A stretch of DNA of 43,100 bases from Gemmataceae bacterium (GTDB lineage Bacteria; Planctomycetota; Planctomycetia; Gemmatales; Gemmataceae), in NCBI GenBank assembly GCA_022616435.1, contig JAKEET010000146.1, positions 1-43,100 of the forward strand, written 5' to 3'. The notes under the pieces are model-generated. The model was not told the DNA's origin. It saw only the letters and a program-made list of their open reading frames with translations, and did no database searches. Below, in pieces: positions 38,770-43,100 of this stretch (the first letter of the stretch is position 1; every line of letters starts with the position of its first letter). A program made the translations under genes and the position numbers.

Positions 38770-39654
38770 ATGCCGCCACGCGTCATATCCATCATCTTCC
38801 GCCTGGCGTGTGCGGTCCCGATGCCGGCGCAGACGGCGCAGGCGCAGACGGCGCGGGCGCAGACAGCGCTGGCCTGGAAGTTCGCGAAGGGCGACACGTT
38901 CGCGGTCGAGCAGCACATCGTGCAAGCCACGGCCCTGGAGATCAAGAACAAGCCGCTGCGGCAGAAGAGCACGCTGACCCTGCGCACCCGCTGGCGGGTG
39001 CTGTCCGTTGAGAACGACGCGGCGAAGCTGACGGTCGTGGCCGAGTCGATGGCTTCGAAGGTGCAAGCCGGCGACGGCAAGGCCGTGCCGTCCAGGGACG
39101 ACGAGCAGTGGCGCGGCTGCGAGTTCACCTTGATCGTGGACAGCCGCGGCAAGGTGCGTGCAGTCACGGGCCACGAGGCCCTGCTCAAGAAGCTCGCCGG
39201 CGGCCATCCGCAGCGCCTGAAGACGCTGGCCGCATTGAAGCCGCCCGAATCGTTCCAGGCGCTCTTCCAGGATGTGCTCGGTCCGCTCCCCGAGAGGCCG
39301 GTCGCGCCCGGCGACCGCTGGCGGCACACGGCCGTCGAAGCGATGAGTGTCTTCGGCTCGTTCACGCACACGACGGAGTTCACCTTTCGCGGGCAAGGCC
39401 GCATCGATAGTTCCATCAAGACGGCGTATCAAGCGCCGCGCTACGCGATCGAGAACGACGTGTTTCGCATCGCCAAGGGGGGAGTCAAGTCCAGCGACGG
39501 AAAGGGGAGCGTCGTGTTCGACGCGGCGAAGGGCCGGATGCAGCGCGTTCACAAGAACATCGACGTGCGCGGCGAGCTGACCCTGGAGACGCTGAGCGGC
39601 GTGCAACGCGTGCCATTCACCAGCGAGACGGACGTGCGGATTGACGTGAAATAG
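38770..39654 (+). CDS. Exported hypothetical protein
   Basis: A 294-aa protein with a short hydrophobic signal (VISIIFRLACAVPMPAQ) and a small in-frame repeat AQTAQAQTARAQTA. The rest is beta-rich: LTLRTRWRVLSVENDAAKL, FTLIVDSRGKVRAVTG, LGPLPERPVAPGDRWRHT. I do not recognise the family securely (some resemblance to DUF6263-type exported proteins). Lies 30 nt after the TPR gene, likely cotranscribed; probably periplasmic. Confidence 0.68.
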   Translation: MPPRVISIIFRLACAVPMPAQTAQAQTARAQTALAWKFAKGDTFAVEQHIVQATALEIKNKPLRQKSTLTLRTRWRVLSVENDAAKLTVVAESMASKVQAGDGKAVPSRDDEQWRGCEFTLIVDSRGKVRAVTGHEALLKKLAGGHPQRLKTLAALKPPESFQALFQDVLGPLPERPVAPGDRWRHTAVEAMSVFGSFTHTTEFTFRGQGRIDSSIKTAYQAPRYAIENDVFRIAKGGVKSSDGKGSVVFDAAKGRMQRVHKNIDVRGELTLETLSGVQRVPFTSETDVRIDVK

Positions 39655-39736
39655 GTCGCCAGCCGATTTCGACATCCGTGTTAACCGTGCAATCCGTGGT
39701 GGGAATTCCGGGCCAGCGCTCCATCACAAAAAACGC

Positions 39737-39766
39737 TTGACAAACGTTTCTCCTCCGGCTTACGCT
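39737..39766 (+). promoter_or_regulatory. Sigma70-like promoter for DUF1559 gene
   Basis: TTGACA (39737-39742) is followed after 18 nt by TACGCT (39761-39766). The start codon of the pseudopilin gene lies 66 nt downstream, with GGAGGTG at its RBS. A perfect -35 and a fair -10; sequence match only. Confidence 0.5.
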
Positions 39767-39831
39767 ATCATCGTTCTTTCATCATTTCTCTAACGTACGG
39801 TGTTTCCACATCGTCGCCCCGGAGGTGGGTC

Positions 39832-40812
39832 ATGCGTTCGCCACAGGTTGGGCAGCGCTCAGCGTTTACCCTGATCGAGCTGCTGGTTGTCATCGCCATC
39901 ATCGCCATCTTGATCGCCCTGCTGGTGCCGGCCGTGCAAAAGGTCCGCGAGGCTGCCGCCCGCAGCCAGTGTCAGAACAACCTGAAGCAGATCGGCCTTG
40001 CCGTGCACGGTTACCATGACGTGAAGAAACGCTTCCCGCCCGATCGGCTGGCCAACGACTGGGCCACGTGGGCGGTGCTGATCATGCCGTTCATCGAGCA
40101 GGACACGATTTACAAGCTCTGGGATTTGAAGCGCCGCTACGCGGAGCAGCCGGGCCCGGTGGGCTCGGCCGCCGACCCGTGCCCGCGCATCGTGCCGATT
40201 TACCACTGCCCGGGGCGGCGCCAGCCGGGGCGGCTGAGCGTCCAGTACACGCTCACGTTGGGGGACGGCTCGACGATCTCCGCGCGGCCCGGCGGCATCG
40301 GCGACTATGCCAGCGTCGCCGGCACGGCCAATAACCAGGGGACGCTCCGGATCGGCCTGCCGTCGGGGATCGTCAACGGCGTGGCTGTGAGCGGCAACGG
40401 CCCCTTCAACAACAGCGGCGCGGGGGCGCAGGTGTTGCAGTTCGTCAGCCAGACGGACTTTGGCTCGATCCGCGACGGCAGCAGCAACACGCTCTTGGTC
40501 GGCGAGAAGCACATCCGTCCGAATTCGATGCAGGGCAAGAACGAAGACCGCAGCATCTACGATTCGGGCAACTCCAACAATTTCCGCCGTTTCATCGGCT
40601 ACGACGCCACCGACCAGCACCCGCTGGTCGCCGATCCCAATGACCAGAACGGCCCGCTCGTCAACCAGCGGTTCGGCAGCGTCCATCCAAGCATCTGCCA
40701 ATTTGTGTTCGGCGACGGCAGCGTCCGCGGCGTCCGCGTCGCCTCGACCCTGGACACGCTCACCCGCCTGGGCCTGCCCGCCGACGGGCAGACGATTACC
40801 GAGGAGTATTAA
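39832..40812 (+). CDS. DUF1559 domain pseudopilin-like protein
   Basis: A 326-aa protein with a type IV pilin-like N-terminus: [20 protein letters not shown] with conserved Glu, and then [20 protein letters not shown] and [17 protein letters not shown]. The C-terminal DUF1559 motif is [10 protein letters not shown]. Exported and processed by prepilin peptidase in related proteins; planctomycetes carry many paralogues, function unknown. The GGAGGTG ribosome-binding site lies ~8 nt upstream. Confidence 0.95.
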   Translation: MRSPQVGQRSAFTLIELLVVIAIIAILIALLVPAVQKVREAAARSQCQNNLKQIGLAVHGYHDVKKRFPPDRLANDWATWAVLIMPFIEQDTIYKLWDLKRRYAEQPGPVGSAADPCPRIVPIYHCPGRRQPGRLSVQYTLTLGDGSTISARPGGIGDYASVAGTANNQGTLRIGLPSGIVNGVAVSGNGPFNNSGAGAQVLQFVSQTDFGSIRDGSSNTLLVGEKHIRPNSMQGKNEDRSIYDSGNSNNFRRFIGYDATDQHPLVADPNDQNGPLVNQRFGSVHPSICQFVFGDGSVRGVRVASTLDTLTRLGLPADGQTITEEY

Positions 40813-40839
40813 TGAGGAGCTGGAGGTGTATTTAAACCT

Positions 40840-40912
40840 GGCTTGTCGTTTCGCGCTCGCTGACAAACGACGAGGGGCGCGTCATTGTCCAGCGAGCGCG
40901 AAACGGCAAGCC
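40840..40912. terminator. Hairpin between convergent DUF1559 and lipoprotein genes
   Basis: Arms 40840-40860 and 40892-40912 match at 20 of 21 positions (right arm core GCGAGCGCGAAACGGCAAGC). It belongs to the family of 4357-4428 and the single arm at 11650-11670. The position between convergent genes fits a bidirectional terminator. Confidence 0.72.
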
Positions 40913-40962
40913 ACACGGCTCTTCCTCTGCTGGCCGCGACGGACAAGGACCCGCCTCCACCC

Positions 40963-41403
40963 CTAGCGCCGTTCCACCTCAATCACGATTTCCCCGTCCG
41001 CCGGCACCGTCACCGTCAGCCCGGATTTGTCGTAGTCCAGATACTTCGCGGCGAAGGGCACGACCGGCGGCGCGTCGGGGTCGTCCGAACGTCGCGGCTC
41101 GAGGCGCGCCTTGTACGCGCCGGCGGGCACGCCGGAGAGGCTCTTCTTGTCCATCGTCGTGCCCAGGGAAAACGAGCCGTCGTCTTCGATCGCGCCGACC
41201 GCCACGATGCTGGGGTCGGACGTGGATTGCAGCCGCACCTTGGCGCCGATCAGGTGCCGCATGTTCCCCGGCTTGCCTTTGAACACAACCTTCCCGGCGA
41301 CCGGATAGGTTCTGGGCCCGCCCTGGCCGCAGCCGGCCGCCAAGAGCGCGAGCGCCGCAACCGCCAGCACCAAGGCCACGGTCCGACCGAAATGGCTGCA
41401 CAT
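40963..41403 (-). CDS. Lipoprotein with carboxypeptidase-regulatory-like domain
   Basis: A 146-aa lipoprotein; lipobox LLAAGC with the Cys at about residue 25. The mature part TYPVAGKVVFKGKPGNMRHL, then AVGAIEDDGSFSLGTT, GVPAGAYKARLEPRR and DYDKSGLTVTVPADGEIVIE has the beta-sandwich pattern of carboxypeptidase regulatory-like domains common in planctomycetes. Such proteins are often neighbours of DUF1559 genes; here the two converge. Function unknown. Confidence 0.82.
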   Translation of the reverse strand: MCSHFGRTVALVLAVAALALLAAGCGQGGPRTYPVAGKVVFKGKPGNMRHLIGAKVRLQSTSDPSIVAVGAIEDDGSFSLGTTMDKKSLSGVPAGAYKARLEPRRSDDPDAPPVVPFAAKYLDYDKSGLTVTVPADGEIVIEVERR

Positions 41404-41460
41404 GTCGATCCCTCACGATGTGCGGTATCGATCTCTGCGCTCCTCTGCGTTCTCGGCGAA

Positions 41461-41489
41461 CTCTGCGGTTGAGCAGTCCAACCGCAGAG
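41461..41489. repeat. 11-bp perfect hairpin in divergent spacer
   Basis: CTCTGCGGTTG, a 7-nt loop, then CAACCGCAGAG. Surrounding sequence adds weaker outer complementarity (CTCTGCGCTCCTCTGCG and GCAGAGAGGAGCG). Lies in the ~300-nt divergent region between a lipoprotein gene and the NHL-repeat gene. Confidence 0.7.
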
Positions 41490-41658
41490 GCCGCAGAGAG
41501 GAGCGAACGCGGAGGGAATCCTATGAACGAGCGCCGAACCAACCAGCTATTTCTCGTGGAACACGATGGTGGCGTCCCGTCCTCGGGGACGATCTTGTCG
41601 GTCAAACGATGTTCCGTTGTCGAATCGACATGCAGCAAGTGTTGCGGCGCCAAAAAAC

Positions 41659-41667
41659 TGCTATACT
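41659..41667 (+). promoter_or_regulatory. Extended -10 promoter candidate for NHL-repeat gene
   Basis: TGCTATACT: TG-N-TATACT (TATACT at 41662-41667), 35 nt upstream of the ATG at 41703. No good -35 at the usual spacing, as expected for extended -10 promoters. Confidence 0.42.
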
Positions 41668-41702
41668 CTCGCTTGCCCGATCCATCTCCAGGAGCAGCCG
41701 CC

Positions 41703-42698
41703 ATGATGCAGCGTTTCCAAGTCGCCGTCGTCGTCCTCGTCGCGTTGGCCGCCCTCGCACGCGCCCAGGAGAATGAGCCGAAGTATCCGCGGGTCAACGT
41801 CGCCACCATCTGGACCGTCGACGCCAAGTGGCCGCAACGACCGGCCGCCGTTTCCTGGGGGAACGTCCCCGGCATCGCGGTGGATGAGCGGGATCATGTC
41901 TACGTCTTCACCCGCGCCGAGCCGCCGGTGCAGGTCTACGACGCCGGCGGCAAGTACCTGCGCGGCTGGGGCAAGGGGATCGGCAGCGCCCACCACATCA
42001 AGATCGACCGGGACGGATTCGTCTGGATCGCGGACATGGGCAACCACGTCGTCGAAAAATACACGCCCGAGGGCAAGCTGCTCGTGACGATCGGCACGAA
42101 GGGGAAGGCCGGCCGCGACACCGCCCACCTGAACACGCCGTGCGACATGGCCGTGGCCGCCAACGGCGACGTGTACGTCGCCGACGGCTACGGCAACGCC
42201 CGCGTGATCGTGTTCGACAAGACCGGCAAGTTCCTGCGCGAGTGGGGCGAGCTGGGCTCGGCGCCGGGCCAGTTCAGCATCGTCCACGCCATCGCGACCG
42301 ATTCGAAGGGCCGGGTCTACGTGGCGGACCGCAACAACGTCCGCATTCAGGTCTTTAGCCCGGACGGCAAGTTCCTTGAAGAGTGGAAGAACCTGATCGT
42401 GCCGTGGGGCTTCCACATGACCAAGAACGACGAGCTGTGGGTGTGCGGCTCGTCGCCGATGCAATGGCGCAAAGGGGACAACGCCCTCGGCTGCCCGCCG
42501 AAGGACCAGATCTTCATGAAGCTCAACACCCAGGGAAAGCTGCTCCACCTGTTCGCGCTTCCCAAGGGCCTCGACGGCCTGGAACGGCCCGGCGAAGTCA
42601 ACTGGGTCCACTGCATCGCCTTCGATTCGAAGGGGAGCATGTACCTGGGCGACATCATCGGCAAGCGCGCCCAGAAGTTCGTGCTGAAGACGCCGTGA
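41703..42698 (+). CDS. Exported NHL-repeat (six-bladed beta-propeller) protein
   Basis: A 331-aa protein with signal peptide MMQRFQVAVVVLVALAALAR and NHL repeats: IAVDERDHVYVFTRAEPPVQ, IKIDRDGFVWIADMGNHVVE, MAVAANGDVYVADGYGNARV, IATDSKGRVYVADRNNVRIQ and IAFDSKGSMYLGDIIGKRAQ. NHL propellers include peptidyl-hydroxyglycine lyase and binding scaffolds; ligand unknown. A long upstream in-frame extension (from 41418) lacks a signal peptide at its start and crosses a hairpin; it is rejected. A rho-independent-looking terminator follows. Confidence 0.85.
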   Translation: MMQRFQVAVVVLVALAALARAQENEPKYPRVNVATIWTVDAKWPQRPAAVSWGNVPGIAVDERDHVYVFTRAEPPVQVYDAGGKYLRGWGKGIGSAHHIKIDRDGFVWIADMGNHVVEKYTPEGKLLVTIGTKGKAGRDTAHLNTPCDMAVAANGDVYVADGYGNARVIVFDKTGKFLREWGELGSAPGQFSIVHAIATDSKGRVYVADRNNVRIQVFSPDGKFLEEWKNLIVPWGFHMTKNDELWVCGSSPMQWRKGDNALGCPPKDQIFMKLNTQGKLLHLFALPKGLDGLERPGEVNWVHCIAFDSKGSMYLGDIIGKRAQKFVLKTP

Positions 42699-42700
42699 CC

Positions 42701-42764
42701 GCCGCTTGCGGCTTAGCGCTCACCTATGGGATGTGCGAACGCTAAGCCGCAAGCGGCGATTTTT
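42701..42764 (+). terminator. Rho-independent-like terminator from GCCGCTTGCGGCTTAGCG repeat
   Basis: Left arm 42701-42718 and right arm 42740-42757 are perfectly complementary over 18 bp, followed by GATTTTTC. The right arm with four preceding bases is identical to that at 3901-3922. Directly after the NHL-repeat gene stop. Confidence 0.75.
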
Positions 42765-42858
42765 CATTTGCAATCCAGCGCATTCGTATGTAGGATTTGG
42801 ACTTGCTGCCATACTCGCCTTGATCCCGCCTTCCTGGGCGGCCTGCCTCCGGGGGAGC

Positions 42859-43100
42859 ATGATGAGCATGATGTCGCTGCGCGTCGCCGTTGTGTTCGGA
42901 GCTTGGGCCATGTCGCAGACGTGTGCCCTCGCGCAATCGCAATCGCCTGCCGATATCGCCCGCCGCGTCGATCAGTTGCTCATCAAGGAGCGCCCCTCGG
43001 CCCCGCTGCCGGAGTTGTGCGACGACGCAACGTTCCTGCGCCGGGCCGCCCTCGACCTGACCGGCAAGCTGCCCGACGCCGCCGCCATCGCCGCGTTCTC
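42859..43100 (+). CDS. PSCyt2/DUF1549 protein, N-terminal part
   Basis: Partial: runs off the window end. The first 80 codons give a signal peptide (MMSMMSLRVAVVFGAWAMSQ) and then SPADIARRVDQLLIKERPSA and DDATFLRRAALDLTGKLPDA, which match the start of the planctomycete DUF1549 (PSCyt2) domain, usually followed by DUF1553. GGGGGAG lies just upstream of the ATG at 42859. Exported; the catalytic role of the family is not known. Confidence 0.8.
   Translation, partial: MMSMMSLRVAVVFGAWAMSQTCALAQSQSPADIARRVDQLLIKERPSAPLPELCDDATFLRRAALDLTGKLPDAAAIAAF

Overview
The window looks like chromosomal DNA of a GC-rich planctomycete, most probably a member of the Gemmataceae. This is an inference from family content: a DUF1559 pseudopilin, a TIGR03009-type exported protein, the start of a PSCyt2/DUF1549 protein, an LptD/OstA-like outer-membrane protein, many small exported lipoproteins, and many GC-rich hairpin repeats between genes. 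No 16S rRNA gene or tRNA gene was seen.

Layout. 1-3650 (minus strand) is the distal part of the ribosomal protein cluster, rpmJ-rpsM-rpsK-rpsD-rpoA-rplQ. Its spacers are unusually long, and three of them are filled by inverted arrays of 7-bp repeats. 3960-9250 holds a VOC protein, an exported transglutaminase, a small membrane protein, a CobA-HemD fusion and TatC. 9577-11311 holds a small lipoprotein, a DUF433/DUF5615 toxin-antitoxin pair and an amidinotransferase-fold enzyme. 11340-20318 (minus strand) is one aa3-type cytochrome c oxidase cluster, read as diheme cytochrome c lipoprotein, coxB, coxA, ctaA, ctaB, coxC, subunit IV, SCO-DUF420 and a small exported membrane protein. 20652-29536 holds a small membrane protein, a methyltransferase, a TIM-barrel isomerase, a zinc-ribbon protein, ferredoxin-NADP reductase with a protein kinase, Sua5, the CCA enzyme, RsmD and a TolC-like protein. 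30013-32160 holds a STAS protein, ribosomal protein S21, a HATPase protein and two unknown proteins, probably one operon. 32473-43100 is mostly envelope and exported proteins.

The most notable observation is the last gene of the oxidase cluster (11340-11612, minus). It has an in-frame TGA at codon 27, exactly where a CxxC motif would have its second cysteine (Cys-Pro-Ser-TGA-Lys, directly after the signal peptide). Coding continues in frame through a membrane helix, and a compact hairpin with a G-U loop follows the TGA by 16 nt. This is a candidate selenoprotein tied to cytochrome oxidase biogenesis. A recent nonsense mutation is the main alternative.

A second theme is repeat architecture. 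Heptameric arrays in inverted pairs sit in ribosomal-operon spacers and between cca and its neighbours. Several families of GC-rich inverted repeats sit at gene boundaries, in places supplying the stop codon of the adjacent gene.
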